Source: Dryocosmus kuriphilus (taxonomy: Eukaryota > Arthropoda > Insecta > Hymenoptera > Cynipidae). Taken from it: a stretch of 64,000 bases of DNA. Positions 31,857 through 44,090 of this stretch are shown here, in pieces (the first letter of the stretch is position 1; every line of letters begins with the position of its first letter). The DNA lies in the NCBI GenBank assembly GCA_038277395.1, contig CM076192.1, positions 128,555,366 through 128,619,365 on the forward strand. The letters are read 5' to 3'. Under the pieces are notes generated by a model. The model was given only the letters and a program-made list of their open reading frames with translations, had not been told where the DNA came from and searched no databases. A program made the position numbers and the translations under genes.

Positions 31857-33269
31857 AGTGACACTTAAATCAGTTTTTTAAAATTCTTCCAAGTGTTTCT
31901 TTTTCTTCCTTTCAATGTTAGAGGAGTTATAAAATTCGTGAATTCGTTCTTTAATTACACTTTCTATCAACGGAAGCGGATCATTATTCAATCGTAAAGT
32001 TTCTTTTAATTGCTCTAAATTTTCTTGTCTAAATTTTACATCACACGATTTAATGCACCATCAATCAAGCCTTTTATCAACTAGATCTTTTGGTTAAATA
32101 AATGATGAGATTCATAATTTAGATAACTTCCACACCTAGCTGGTTTTTTAAACCAATTTGTAACTAATTTTCCATTTTTATTTTTTATAATTTCTAAATC
32201 TAAAAAGTTTAAACTATTATTCTTTTTTATTTCAAATGTGAATTGAATGGAATCATCAATACTATTAATGATGTTTAAAACTTCATTGATTTGATCATGT
32301 GGTATAATTGTGAATATATCATCCACATACCGTTTATAGAAAATAGGTTTAAAAGCTAATTGTGATAAGGCTCTTTTTTCAATATCTTCAAGAACCAAGT
32401 TTGAAACTATTGGAGATAACGGAGACCCCATTGGGCAGCCAGGAATTTGTTTATAAAATTTTTTGTTGAATGAAAAAACCAGGTTATTAAAAACTGTTTT
32501 AATCGCTATCAAGATTTCATTTTTAAAGATTTTTGTTAAATTTCTGTTTAAGTTTAATTTTTCTTCGATGCAATCTAAAGCTAAATATAACGGTATGTTT
32601 TCAAACATGGACACAATATCTAAAGATACTAATGTGTGTGTTGGAGGTACAGAGATTTTATTAATTTTTTCCTTTAGTTCCCAACTATTTTTTATATAAG
32701 AATCTGTTGTTCCTGATATAGGTTTTAAAATTTTCGACAGAAATTTTGATAATTTATATGTAGGTGATCCAATGGTTGAAACAATTAGTCTCCAACTTAG
32801 AACTGGTTTGTGAAATTTGGGAGCGCATAAGCTTTTGCAACGACACTACTATAAGTTTTCAAATGTTAAGCAGTCTTGTTATTTATATCAGTTTTTTTCT
32901 CCCACCTTTTAATAATGTCCTTACATTTATTTTCGACTGTCGGGATTAGTCTAGTTTTTACACTTTTATATGAAATATTATTTTGTAGAATTTTTCAATA
33001 CTTTTGTTATAATCATCTTTATTTGCTCCTATTGTAATATTACCTTTGTCTGCTTTAAGACAAATTAAACCACTATGATCTTTTTGGAAACTTTTAATAG
33101 TATCAGCAATATTATTATTGTTTTTAAAAATGTTATTACTTTATTATTTAAAATAATTTGAGTTACTGTTTTTCTAATACTCGACTTTTGTTCATCTTCT
33201 TCTAAGTTTTTTATGCCATTTTCAATGTTAGCCACAATATTATTTACAGGGACTTTATTGACAGTACTT
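31400..33269 (-). mobile_element. Penelope-like retroelement body, 5'-truncated
   Basis: Spans the N-terminal region (33065-33269), RT (32081-32614) and GIY-YIG (31398-31856) in order on the minus strand. The 5' end abuts repeat A' near 33270, where A and A' stop matching, which suggests truncation or insertion at that point. The 3' part is displaced to 28118-28489 by the palindromic R element. Confidence 0.8.
32081..32614 (-). pseudogene. Penelope-like element reverse transcriptase core
   Basis: An open 177-codon segment of the PLE reverse transcriptase. Key motifs: MFENIPLYLALDCIEEKL (finger/palm A region), then QIPGCPMGSPLSPIVSNLVL (motif with MGSPLSP), then FYKRYVDDIFTI (catalytic YVDD), then NSLNFLDLEII (motif D region) and WFKKP. 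These are standard for PLE RTs, which are sister to telomerase. Upstream RT sequence continues on the minus strand to about 33270 with frameshifts and stops (e.g. NIVANIENGIKNLEEDEQ at 33175-33240 and DHSGLICLKADKG nearby). The element is therefore inactive although much of the palm is preserved. Confidence 0.92.
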
Positions 33270-35194
33270 GAGCAGTACTTTCGACTCTTCAGTGCGTCCC
33301 CTGATGTCAAATAAAACTCCTATTAGTGCTGTCATCTCATTTTCGGTTTGGTGAAATTAACCGACTTTATTAGTAAGAATTTCTCATTCATTTCTAATTT
33401 TTATTCTTTTTCTTGGAGTGGTATGAATAATACACAGTCAATAATCAATTTCCTTGCTTGGATTTTCAGCATAACTCTTGCTTTTAAAAAAACTCGTTAA
33501 ATTATTTACGCACACACACACACACACACACATACACTGAAGTACAGACATTTAAACTGAAACAGAACCCTTCTGCAAACTGTGGTTTTACAATCATTTA
33601 GATTGAGACAGATACCGGCTCATGAAGCCTGTAGCTCGGCAACCCGCCTTATTTGTTTGGATTCAGGCACTTACCGAAATCGATTTATTCCTAAGTTACT
33701 GATTATTGCCTGCAGCTTGACAACCTCCCTTACATTGAAAACTTCTTTAGTGTATAAATCGTGGAAGTTCAAACGAAATATGGAACAAAATTCATGACCG
33801 AGTTGGACAACGAGATGTTGGTATACTTACCGAACCGAATAAACAAAGTCTTTGAAGATCCACAATACATGGAAACATTTGACAAACTGGAAGTTGCTGC
33901 CCAGAAGAAAAAACTTTTCGTTTTCTACTTTGGTGGTAAACACAACATGTTCGAATTTCAATATGTTGATTGAGGAAATAAATTATAACATTTACTGATA
34001 CATTCTCTGTGTACTTATTTCTTAATTTTAGTTTATAGATAAGTGAAATTCAGTTCGCTTTGATTTTCCTTATTTGTTTCTCAACTATGAATATCCAACA
34101 CATCGATGGGTTGAATTTCTTTCCATAATAAAATCGAGGGACATTGGAACATCGATGGCGTATTGCTATCTCTTTTTATCGTTAAATTACAGGTAAGTAT
34201 TTTATTAAATTTACCTTTGTACCCTATGCGTGTCGAAAATTGCATGTGAGTAAAACAGAGCGAAGCTGGGTGTGCGGCAAATAATCTATGCGTGTCGCAA
34301 AATTGCGTCATTATGCGTGTTCCAACAGGCTTCAGATATTACGTCATCACGCTTGTCAAAACCTGTCTAGAGATACCGCGTTTGAGGTGGAAGAGCGGAT
34401 GGGAGGGTGAAGGGCGGGTGGCACGGGAAGGGCGGGTGGGAGGGGAAGCTGAAGCCGGTGATAGGAAACGGCACGGCCATCATTATGCGTGTTCCAACAG
34501 GCTTGAGATATTACGTCATCATGCTTGTCGAAACCTCTCTAGAGATGCCGCGTCGGAGGGGGAAAGGGCGTGTGGGGGAAGCAGAAGCCGGTGAGGGGAT
34601 CCGTTGGAGAGTGAGGGAGATAGAATATTCGAGAAGTAAGTTCCAATACTTAACCTTAATAGTAATAAGGAATGTATTCTGACTTACGCTACATTGAAAA
34701 GTGATTGCATTTCTTGAGCATTGTTTTTCAATATCTGATTATCTTGAGATTCTCGAGTCTTGATTCGGGTACAATTAGTCGTGAGGAATTTTACAGGAAG
34801 GGAAAAGTGATTGAATTTCTTCAGCACAATTTTTTTCTTTCAATAACTGATTATTTTAAGAGTTTTGAGTTTTGATTCAGGAGTATGAAATTTTAAAAGA
34901 GGCAAAAGTGATTGCATTTCTTGAGCACAATTGTTTTTTTTTTTCAATATCTGATTATTTTGAGATTTTTGAGTTTGGATCCAGGAACTATTAGTCATAC
35001 AGAATTTTACAAGGGGCAAAGGTGATTGCATTTGTTGAGCACAATTGTTGTTTTTCAATATCTGATTATTTTTAGATTTAAAATTATTACATCATCTGGC
35101 GTAATGTGATGAGACTCCCCCTTTGCCCCTCCGTCCCTTCTCACACCCATAATGAGTTCAAGTTGGTTGGAGAGAGAGAGGGGAGAAGCGTGTT
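33270..35194 (-). repeat. Repeat A, inverted copy (A')
   Basis: Reverse-oriented match to 21927-23806 across its length: CCCTGATGTCAAATAAAACT at the inner edge, the 70-codon ORF, the CATTATGCGTGTTCC units, about four units with GTGATTGCATTTCTTGAGCA (34702, 34805, 34905 and a variant at 35022) and GGTTGGAGAGAGAGAGG at the outer edge. It has one more 105-bp unit than copy A. Confidence 0.85.
33761..33973 (+). CDS. Repeat A' small ORF (70 codons), hypothetical
   Basis: Counterpart of 23113-23325: same length, no frameshift. It opens at GTG instead of ATG, with EVQTKYGTKFMTELDNEMLV, YLPNRINKVFEDPQYMETF and a FYFGGKHNMFEFQYVD end. Changes are mostly conservative (I/V, K/Q, Y/F), which is compatible with past selection on the protein. 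CTTCTTTAG just upstream could be a splice acceptor. No named family. Confidence 0.4.
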   Translation: MEVQTKYGTKFMTELDNEMLVYLPNRINKVFEDPQYMETFDKLEVAAQKKKLFVFYFGGKHNMFEFQYVD

Positions 35195-38100
35195 CATACC
35201 TGCATCGCGTGCTTATCGAAATGCTTATCAATGGAACTTTTTGTCAAAAATTGAATGCTGAATAAGGTTTATTTATTTATTTTATGAAAAAAAATGTTCT
35301 TCATAGCTTTTGGAATTAAGTAATGTAAAAAATCCTCTTTTCTATGTTATTTCAATGGGAAAACTTAAAATTCGATGATGGACCTCTTAAAATTGAAATT
35401 ATGGGCTCTGCTTGTGAGAGAATTTTTTTTTGGACATATTCTACGATATCTTGGGGGGAGAGTGAGAGAAAAAGGTTATCGATTTTTTTTGGCACACACT
35501 AATATATATATATATATATATATAATTATTTGACTAATGGTCATTATCGAGTAGGGAATATTTTTTCATTTTTGAGGTTAGGATCGCTTTAGAGTAGCTT
35601 TATATGTTTTCCTGTGGAATATTTCCAAAATTTATCAAAAAAGAGCCGAGTAAAGTCAAAAAAACTACGTAAAGGTACCTATCGGGTAGCGATGATACAT
35701 TTCAATATTTCTCATTGAATTATTAGCAGAATGTACTCGGAAAACTTTTAAAAATCACAGTTTCACTTGTACAGGTGATAGGTAGAGAATTTTTCAATTT
35801 TGAGCAGGGGTTAAAAAGATTAAAAAATAGTCAAAATCACCTGGTATATTTAAATTTGCGTATAGAATCTTATCGAGTAAGCAACAATTTGTCGAACTTC
35901 TTATTGGGTAACAAATTAAAATATGTATATTGTCCTTTATCGGTAATTCTTTTCATGTATATCGAGTCTTATCCAGTACTAAAAAGTGGAAATCGATTTA
36001 TGTAAGTGGAAATTTCTTCATTGTTAACAGCATAACTTTGTTATTGTTATCTGTTGCTACCCTTTGTTCCCTACTTGTCCGAAACAATTTTTGATGATTT
36101 GCGCAAAGTATATGATAACAATTAATAATTGCGCTTCAATTCCCGGTAAAACGCCATACATCGCTGATTTCTTCCGGCGAAAACATTACATCACTTTTTG
36201 GAAATAAAGTGATATGTGTACGTATAGATAGATATCGCCATTTCTTGTCGCCGCTATACCTTAAAGACAGTTATAGATACATTGATGAAACTTGTAGGAA
36301 TTATTTGCACAACCAATATCTCAAAACGTGCCTAAGGATGTTTTTAAGTATTGAATTTTACAATTTTTAAGTACTTTTATAATATTTGTAAAAATCATTT
36401 TTCTACTACAATTTCTCAAATAATCAAAACCCAAAGCTTCTGTAAATGGAAGAAAGATTCCTTGTGTCGAGGCGAATCGATTGACTTATAAGATTAATGC
36501 ATTTAATTGAATATTAAGGAAATTATGGTTATTTGTACATTTTTCTTATTAATTTTATTATTAATTTGTATTAATGTTTCCTCTATGAGGAAGAAAATTA
36601 ATTTGCAACTTCATCATAATGATAAAGCAAAGTGCTCAACAAATGAGCATAAAAAAATATAATTAAAGTTGAATGAAACACCCGAGATCGAATACACAGC
36701 TAGTATTAGTGTACGTCGGGTCTTATTGAGTACCAAAATGTTTACATAGTTTTATTCAAGTGATAATAGCTTCATTCTTAACTTATTATAATAATATTTT
36801 GGTAACCAATTAAACATAGTTTTTAACAAAAATGTGAAGGAGAATCCGTTTGTAAAGAGAAAATCAATAATGGGACACAATTTCATTAATGATAGTAAAC
36901 CATCTTGGCTAAAAAGCAGGTGATTTTTCTAGTTTTGCAATAAAAAGTTCATTAATTAAAAAATTTCTATTAGAAAAGAAACTTGCTGATTTTGCTGGGA
37001 TCTAGTCTCAGCGAAAGTATTGTCCACTTCTTGTGTGTATTACACTTCTCAGATTCAGAGGTTGGTTTTAGCAGCCTAATTTCGGCGAATTTTTAAAATA
37101 AATTTAAATGAACATTTGCCTGGCATACGTACGTTCGCGCAAAGGCCTTTTAAAGCTTCATTCTTAATATCATCACTATCTTATTATTATCTGTTGCCAC
37201 CCTTTGTTTGCTACTTGTCCGAAAGTATTTTTGATCATTTGCGCAGAGTGAATGATCAAAGTTATGTTCCTCTTTCCGAAAAAAAACCCATATGTCGCTG
37301 ATTTCTTCCCGTCCAAGCCCATTACATCTCTATACAGACCAGTAAAGCTCTATTTCGGGGCTAGTTGATAAACAGTTTAATAGCGACGTAAATACGAAAC
37401 TTGCACTTTGAATCTAATAATGCGTGGAATTTTGGAATTAATCCTGAAATATCATCTGGATCATAAAATAAAACCTTAGTATTAACAAGTATCTCACTAG
37501 ATGATGTCGATGTTAAAAGCATCCTCTTGGAACCCGAGTATGGTAATCTCGCACTAGAGTATGTGTTTCTTCCATCTCTTAAGATTCTAATGAGACGTAT
37601 ACAAAATTTTCCCACTTCCTTCTTCTTAAATTAAATTCAACTTTTGGAAAGATGGATATAAAAAGGGTTCTTCTGCTGTTTGAACTAAATGCTGTGAGAA
37701 GAACTTTAATAATCTGTTGCAAAAGTTCTAGAACTGGTTGTTAAACAATTTAACAGGGCAGAAAGTATGAAACTTTCGTCGAAAATCTAATAATGCCTGG
37801 TTCATAATGATAGAAAGTATATCAGTGCAAAGCTGCCTGCCCCATTTGAATTCTTATTTTGTTTTAATTGCGCTATTTTATTAATGTTTAACTTATAATG
37901 TAATTATGAACAGGACTTTAGTGTCCTATCTGATACCTGATGAGGGAAATAGAGCGCTTTTCCTAATTACATTGTAAGATAAAATTATTAAATTTGCACT
38001 ATGCAAACGAAATAAAAATTCAAATGGGCACAATTACTTTTTGATATTTCTTAAAATTTCACCGGCATATTCTTCTTTAGTTTAAGAATAAGAAGGCGAT

Positions 38101-38650
38101 AGTGACTAACCTGCTAAAGATGGCAACTCGTGACGTCATAAAAAATCATTAGCCTTCAAATTTTTGCATAAATGCATTTTAAACATGTTTTAAAAATGTG
38201 CATAAAAGTTTGGGAAAATGACAAGTTATTATGGTATATTAATGATATTATTACCGTCTTTTTATTTGTACAACGCTTTGAATACTGTATTGTACCACTT
38301 AACATCTGCATTCACGCAAAGGCCTTTATCGGTAATTTCTTAATTCATATCGAGAACTAAATAGTTTACAGCGGTTTATTTAATTGGAAAATGCTTCATT
38401 CTTAACAGAGTTAATTTTTTATTGTTATCTGTTGCTGCGCTTTATTTCCTAGTTGTCCAAAACAATTTTTGGTTATTTGCACAAACTGTATAATAACAAT
38501 TGTTATTTTTGAAAATAAACTTAACTTTTCAAAAGATGCATATAAGGAGACTCCTTCTACCGTCTAAACTAATCTCTGTAAAAGGAATTTTAATAATCTG
38601 TTGCAAATATTCCAGTACCAGTTGGTCAGCTTTGTAAATATTGTAAATAG
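35195..38650. repeat. Three diverged tandem units of about 1.2 kb
   Basis: A block reading CTTCATT(G/C)TTAA... TTATTGTTATCTGTTGCTAC, CTACTTGTCCGAAA, ATTTTTGAT.ATTTGCGCA recurs near 36018, 37155 and 38390. Also AACTTTAATAATCTGTTGCA recurs near 37703 and 38584, and GACGT.AATACGAAACTT-type sequence near 37390. No coding frame. An (AT)n run lies at 35501-35524. 35195-35700 has no recognised content. Confidence 0.6.
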
Positions 38651-39027
38651 TGTAAGTATTGACAATTATCTCCTTGAAAGATATCAACTTGAAAAACATC
38701 AGCGTTGAAAGCCGCCTAGGTGAAAAAAACTATATATAAATTATATATAAAAATGAGTATATAAAACTTATATAATCTCAAATGAATTTCTTGGAAGGAA
38801 AGATCATTTGAGGCATGTAGCATTTTTGTATGCACATTTTCGTATATAAATTGTATACGTTGTTTTAATCTGAGAGAATACGGATACCTATTTAAATACA
38901 GATTTAAATCCGTCACTTTTGGAATCACCTCGCTAAATACTCTGATCATTATCAGATTCACGATATAAGCTTTATATTTACATCCCTGTTAAATTGGTTA
39001 CCATCAAGCCCGGGAATATTTGCAACA
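38651..39027. other. AT-rich non-coding stretch
   Basis: No gene or clear repeat. The TATATAAATTATATATAAAA stretch near 38731 is simple sequence. Confidence 0.4.
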
Positions 39028-39190
39028 GATGAAGTACAACTACAAAAAATTTGGATAAAATATGCGTTAATGTATACAATTTAAGCAATTGTTTTTTTTT
39101 CTTAATGGATGTCTTTTTCTAAAACGTAGCCCCTAAAAATATTTTTGAGCTCTTGAAAAATTTGTTTTTACCCCCCTCTTTTCTAGTGAT
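39028..39190. repeat. Repeat X, copy 2, left part
   Basis: Matches 51592-51740: TACAACTACAAAAAATTTGG, CTAAAACGTAGCCCCTAAAA and CTCTTGAAAAATTTGTTTT. The right part of the same copy is at 43256-43600, so the 4 kb between them is an insertion or a replacement of X's middle. Confidence 0.75.
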
Positions 39191-39239
39191 GCGCGACAAG
39201 ACAAGAATTTATTGAAACTCGCTTGATAATAGTTGAATT

Positions 39240-39482
39240 TTGGAGAATCTTGAAGTTAAAGTAATTTGCCATTCTATATTTGGATGCTATGAGAATGTGC
39301 AAAAATTTGCGAAATGTTCTGTGTGCCAAAGATTAAAAGGAGAACAAAAAATTATAAAAATGAAGAATAGTAACACGTCCGGCGTTAAGAGACACAGAAC
39401 GTTCCCACGAGGATCTGTACAAGAAGTGTTATGTTGTTGCAAACTCATCAAAATCGAAGGTATACAGTACTTTATAATTTAA
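39240..39482 (+). pseudogene. BED-type zinc finger fragment of a hAT transposase
   Basis: 80-codon frame with NVQKFAKCSVCQRLKGEQK and NTSGVKRHRTF, matching the C-x2-C ... H layout of BED fingers found at the N-terminus of hAT transposases; the second zinc ligand histidine is not evident. The rest of the hAT protein follows after about 840 bases of AT-rich sequence that may be an intron or a later insertion. Confidence 0.6.
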
Positions 39483-40319
39483 AAAATTATTATATAATAT
39501 ATAATAAAGTAATAATTATATTAAAGTTCATCCTTTGAACATATCTTCAATTTATAATTGCTAGGATTTTTTCCTTTATGTTTACATGATTTTGTTGCTT
39601 TCTACAAGCAATTTTTAAAAACGTTTTATATCTGGCATATTTTCTGTCATCTTTCGCACAATTATTGTCGAATCGTAAGAAAAAGCATACGTATATATTG
39701 CAAATATATCGAATTGCAAAAATTTTTCTTTGAAGATTATTTCTGCACAGTAAAGTTGTGGTATCGCATCAGAATATAACCTGTGATTTTTTTCGATGTA
39801 TTTCTGGATATAAAAGGTATTTTTGATTGGCATCTAAAATCCTTTAGAATAGTCGAAAAAAGTAAACTTAATCATATCTAAACGTTGTAAAACATTTTTT
39901 TTATATAAAAAAGTAATGAGTTTCTTTAAAATCAAAACTACAGGAATGCTATTAACAAAATTTTTAAATATACAGAGAAATCAATTTAACATAGTATAAA
40001 AAAAAAGCATTTCTTATTAATAATTTCCGTAAATTCTGACTTTATCTTAATGGGACATCAGAACTTTTACACACTGTCGGCTGTCCAAAAGCAGATTTTA
40101 AAAAATGATATTTTTAACTCAATCCTGCTGATAGAAAATGTAAAAGTAATAAGTGAAGAAAAATAAAGATGATAAATTACTGAAATTTAATATTTGAAAG
40201 TAGATTTGTGTATAATTGCATAATTTAAATAATTAATTATAAAATAGTCTTTCAGTTTATACTATTTAAGAAACAAGTGTAGGACAATTTCTTTTTTCTT
40301 AGACGGAGTTTAAAAAAGA

Positions 40320-41830
40320 AAAGTTAAATGAGATATTAAATGGTTGGATGATTAAAGAATATTTGCCATTCAGTTTCTTTGATGATGACGATACGCAGAA
40401 TGTATTTCAGTACTTAGAAAATGATGCAAAAGTACCAAAGCGGGCGCAAATGAAAAATTTAGTATTTGGACGTTTCGAGGAAGTGCACATATTCGTTTTA
40501 GAAATTTTACAGGATAATATTTTCAAAATATCATTTAGCCTTGATGGTTGAAGTTCTATAAACGGAAAATCTGTTTACGGAATCACGGGGCACTTTATAA
40601 GCGAAGATTGAATTCTGCACTCACTAGTAATAGACTTTGTTGAATATAATGACGAACACACGGGGAAAGTCCTTGTTGAACTTTTCTTCAAAGGCTTAAG
40701 AAACTATCGATTACTCGAAGAACTGCAGGGAATTACTGTCGAAAATGCTGCTGCAAATACCAAGTTTACGGAAGGATTAGCAGTCCTTATGAACAATACG
40801 TTTGAAACCCATTTCGATCCTTTAGATTTACATTTACGCTGCTTCGCTCACATTTTAAACTTAGCTGCACAAAATTTGATTCGTGATTTAGGAACAGACG
40901 ATGTGGAAGGAGAAACTGAGAGCGTGGACTTGGAAAGTGAAGAGGAGCATGACGGTAGTAGAGATCAAAATGTAGAAGATGCGACAGAGGATGAAATTTC
41001 GGAGAAAAAGGTAGTAGCGAAGTTAAGAGGACTGCTTAAAAAGTTAAAGTACTCAGAACAATTAGGAATAAAATTACAATATTCCTGCACTTCACTAGCA
41101 ATAGATATGTCGGCTCCAATTACGGATGTGTCAACTCGATGATATTCAACTCATGATATGAGAACGGCGGGAATCAAAATGCAGCCAGCACTAGATCTGT
41201 TGTGCTCTACTAATCCACAGTTAAGATATCTTGCCCTGACAACATCAGATTGGGCTCTTCTGGATATAGTAGTCAAGCATTTGAGAAATTTTACATTTCT
41301 TTCCAAAACACTTTGCGGAGATAAATATATTACTTCACCATCTGTGCTTGTGGGATTCAACATGCTCCTAGATAAATTGAAATCTTCAATAGAAAGTCTT
41401 GAAGAACAGCACAGGAAAATTATCGAGGAAACTAAAATACACAACACTCTCTTGGCAGCAGTATGAGAAACTTATGAAACGTTACAGAAAAACGAATTGG
41501 ATTTACTGTACAGTTCTTATTCTCGACACACGACGTAAGGTGAAGTTTTCAAAAAAGCAAAATGGGGCAGATAAATGGGAGTTGATGCATTAGGGAAATT
41601 CGAATTAATATACAGAGAGTCGTACTTCAATCAGCCGAAAGAAGCCATGCACAATCCTCAATTTGAAGAGAATGACGATCTTCGCAAAATCGAAAATGAT
41701 AGTGAGAATGATGTCAGTTTCGTAGACTTAACTCCTTTCTATGACGATGCAGCCCCTTTTTCATGGCGAGAAGAAATTGACAGATGCCTAGAAGCTTCAT
41801 GTTCAGATAAAATTCTTTCCAAAAATCAAA
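40320..41830 (+). pseudogene. hAT transposase catalytic region, broken
   Basis: Consecutive plus-strand frames encode a hAT-type RNase H-like core: IKEYLPFSFFDDDDTQNVFQ, then (after a stop) the YGITGHFISED region, GITVENAAANTKF, HLRCFAHILNLAAQNLI (the conserved CxxH..L motif), an acidic insert (ESVDLESEEEHDGSRDQNVE), VSTR*YSTHDM (counterpart of TRWNSTYDM), YLALTTSDWALLDIVVKHL, and a Leu-rich dimerisation-type segment. Several stops and frameshifts are present. The C-terminal hATC dimerisation motif is missing. Sequence passes into R-family repeat R5 near 41830. Confidence 0.85.
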
Positions 41831-41834
41831 AATT

Positions 41835-43250
41835 CAAATATCCTCCCAAAATATCGAAGATGCGAGAAAAATCATAATAAACAAAGTTGTTCGCCTTACA
41901 AATATTTACAAACTTCTGTCGTTTTTTCGGAAAGACGCATAGTCTTTGAGTTAATCGTGAAATATATTAATAAATCCAAGCTAATCCACTTTTCAGCAAA
42001 AAAGTGCAAGGTACGGAAAAAATGATAATAAAAAAAGTTGTTCATCTTAAGGTCTACAAATCTTTTTAAAACCATTTTTTGATCCAACGCAAAGTTTATT
42101 CATGAAACTTATGGTAGTTTTTTTATTCAAAAGTACATTAATATAAAGTCAGTAAGAAAGTTAGCAAAAGTTATTAAAAAATTTGCCCCCTACTCAGGCC
42201 CGTTCCCGTCACATTTGTCACGCTTACCGCTCGATTGAGGTATATGAAAGACGTGAATTTCTAAATTTTTCAGATAGTCTGGCTAAAAAATGCAATCATG
42301 CGAGATACTAAAAATTATTAAGGAACATAATTTTTCGCTTTGGAGAGACAAACTAATCTGCTTCAAACCATTTTTTGATCTAATGCCTATTTTTGTGGTG
42401 AAATTTACAATAGTTTTTTTAATCAAGGAAAACATTATCCAATAGTTAGAAATCTAATTTTCAGGAAAACTATGCCGCATACGAAAGTAATGTTAAGAAG
42501 CAAAGTTTTTTAGTTCAAAAATATCGACAAATTTCCTCTATACCATTTTTTCATACAACACATATTTTTTGTTTTAATGGTCAACAATGTTATTAATAAA
42601 AATCTAGAATTCAATTCTCCCACCGAAGTATGCAAGATTCGAAAAGAAATGTTAAGAAGCGGAGTTCTTTATTTCAAAAAGATCTACAAATTTTCGTTAC
42701 CTTTTTTTGAAAGCATATGGTTTTTGTTTTAATCGTGAAAATTGTTATTAATAGTCATAAATTCAATTTTTTCTTTGAAACTAGACGGAGTAATATTTGT
42801 CCAGGAGAAAAATTATTCATCTCAAAATTTTTTACATATTTGCTTCAGACCATATTTTCATAGGACTCATAGTTTTTGTTTAACATGTGAAAAATGTTAC
42901 TAAAAATAAACAAAATGTATTTTCACTCACTCTGCAAAAGAAATGTCACACTTTGGACAAACTTTATTTGACTGCGAAGCGCGAGACACGTGATGAGAAT
43001 GTATTTGTTAAAGCCGAAAGAACTTTAACAAAAAATACAAAATTACCGATTTTACTGGTTAACACTTCGATCTTTAATTTTAAAAGGTCCATACTTACAA
43101 ATGTAGCAGGATGTACAAGTACCGAGCGCGTAACGCGAGGTAAATAACGAATCGAGCGCGAAGCACGAGCTCCAACAGACGCGCGCCCAAAGCGCGCTCA
43201 TACTTCGCGCGAAGAGCGCGACGAGTATGTGCCTGCGAAGCAGGCAGATA
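41835..43250 (-). mobile_element. R-family copy R5, truncated and diverged
   Basis: Contains the diverged 150-bp units (CTACAAAT...TTTTTGATC), the internal opposite-facing hairpin (about 42175-42215) seen also in R2, and the CpG-rich end (GAGCGCGTAACGCGAG, CGAGCGCGAAGCACGAG, GCCTGCGAAGCAGGCAGATA). It lacks the small-ORF side. It directly follows the broken hAT, so it probably inserted into it or into its flank. Confidence 0.7.
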
Positions 43251-43255
43251 TATTT

Positions 43256-43600
43256 ATTTTCCTTTTCTCCTCCATAATTGCCCCAAAAAAGAAATTTCAA
43301 GGTTATCCTTTGGAGGAATTACCCGTGCGGAGGCAAATTTTACATGCTTAACACCCTATTCAATTTCTCGGCATATTTGAAGCTAGTTTCTCTGTCATGT
43401 TTTAAAATTTTGTTTTTAAATCTGAATTAGGAGAAATGTAGCTAATATGCTTAGAAATCAAGGGCTTCAAGAATGATGTAATAATATTTCAGAATTTGAA
43501 TAGTGAAATGGAACAAAATCACGTAAACAGTGTAATGTAAGGTACATTAAGCATATAAATAATGATTCTTTTTTCACCATGGAGCAATAAATTGTACATG
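43256..43600. repeat. Repeat X, copy 2, right part
   Basis: Matches 51800-52133: CTCCTCCATAATTGCCCCAA, TTACATGCTTAACACCCTAT, CAATTTCTCGGC and AAAATCACGTAAACA. Confidence 0.8.
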
Positions 43601-43608
43601 TTTCTTAA

Positions 43609-43850
43609 TATTAAGTTATTATCGACCAGTATAATTAATTAATTAAATTGAGACGTTAAATTTAATTCGATTGCTGATCTAAAGAATTTTGTAGGGAAAC
43701 AAGAAAAAATCTACCTCGGCCCGGATTTGAACCGCGAACGTCACTATTCACGAAACGAGCGTTCTTCAATTACGCCACCGAACCTTTTAATATGTTGAAT
43801 AAATTAATTAAGCATACTGGCCGATAATAACTTAATATTAAAAACTATAT
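43609..43850. repeat. Hairpin element enclosing a tRNA-like sequence
   Basis: The ends TTAATATTAAGTTATTATCG (43609) and its reverse complement (to 43850) form arms of about 40 bp with three or four mismatches. The enclosed sequence includes a minus-strand tRNA-like unit at 43714-43784. Such a tRNA-bearing hairpin is unusual for a MITE. No target duplication was fixed. Confidence 0.6.
43714..43784 (-). tRNA. tRNA-like sequence, probable pseudogene or SINE head
   Basis: Has a GCGTAATTGAAGAACGC D-arm, an anticodon-arm region with TTTCGTGAA (candidate anticodon CGT), and GGTTCAAATCC, a perfect match to the Pol III B box. The acceptor stem is mismatched. It pairs as an inverted copy with 43952-44020. 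Confidence 0.4.
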
Positions 43851-43951
43851 CCAAATTCGTGAAATATTCTGGTTTAATTCATTCAAATTGAAAACCTTCA
43901 CAGGTATAGGTGATCCTGTTGAATGAGAGAAACGAGAAACGATCTACTGAG

Positions 43952-44020
43952 GCCTCGGTGGCGTAATTAGAAAACGCTCCACTTCGTCAATAGTGGCGCT
44001 CCGGTTCAAATCCGGGCCGA
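43952..44020 (+). tRNA. tRNA-like sequence, probable pseudogene or SINE head
   Basis: Reads GCCTCGGTGGCGTAATTAG at the start. D-stem GCGT/ACGC pairs, the anticodon stem CCACT/AGTGG pairs but with an 8-base loop, and the T-arm CCGG-TTCAAAT-CCGG pairs perfectly. The acceptor 3' strand is only half matched (CCGA then TATA) and there is no CCA. Inverted relative to 43714-43784, with similarity extending to about 44090. Confidence 0.45.
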
Positions 44021-44090
44021 TATAGATTTTTTCTTGTTTCTCTAAAAAATTATTTAGACCAGCAATCGAATTAAATTTAACATTTAATGA

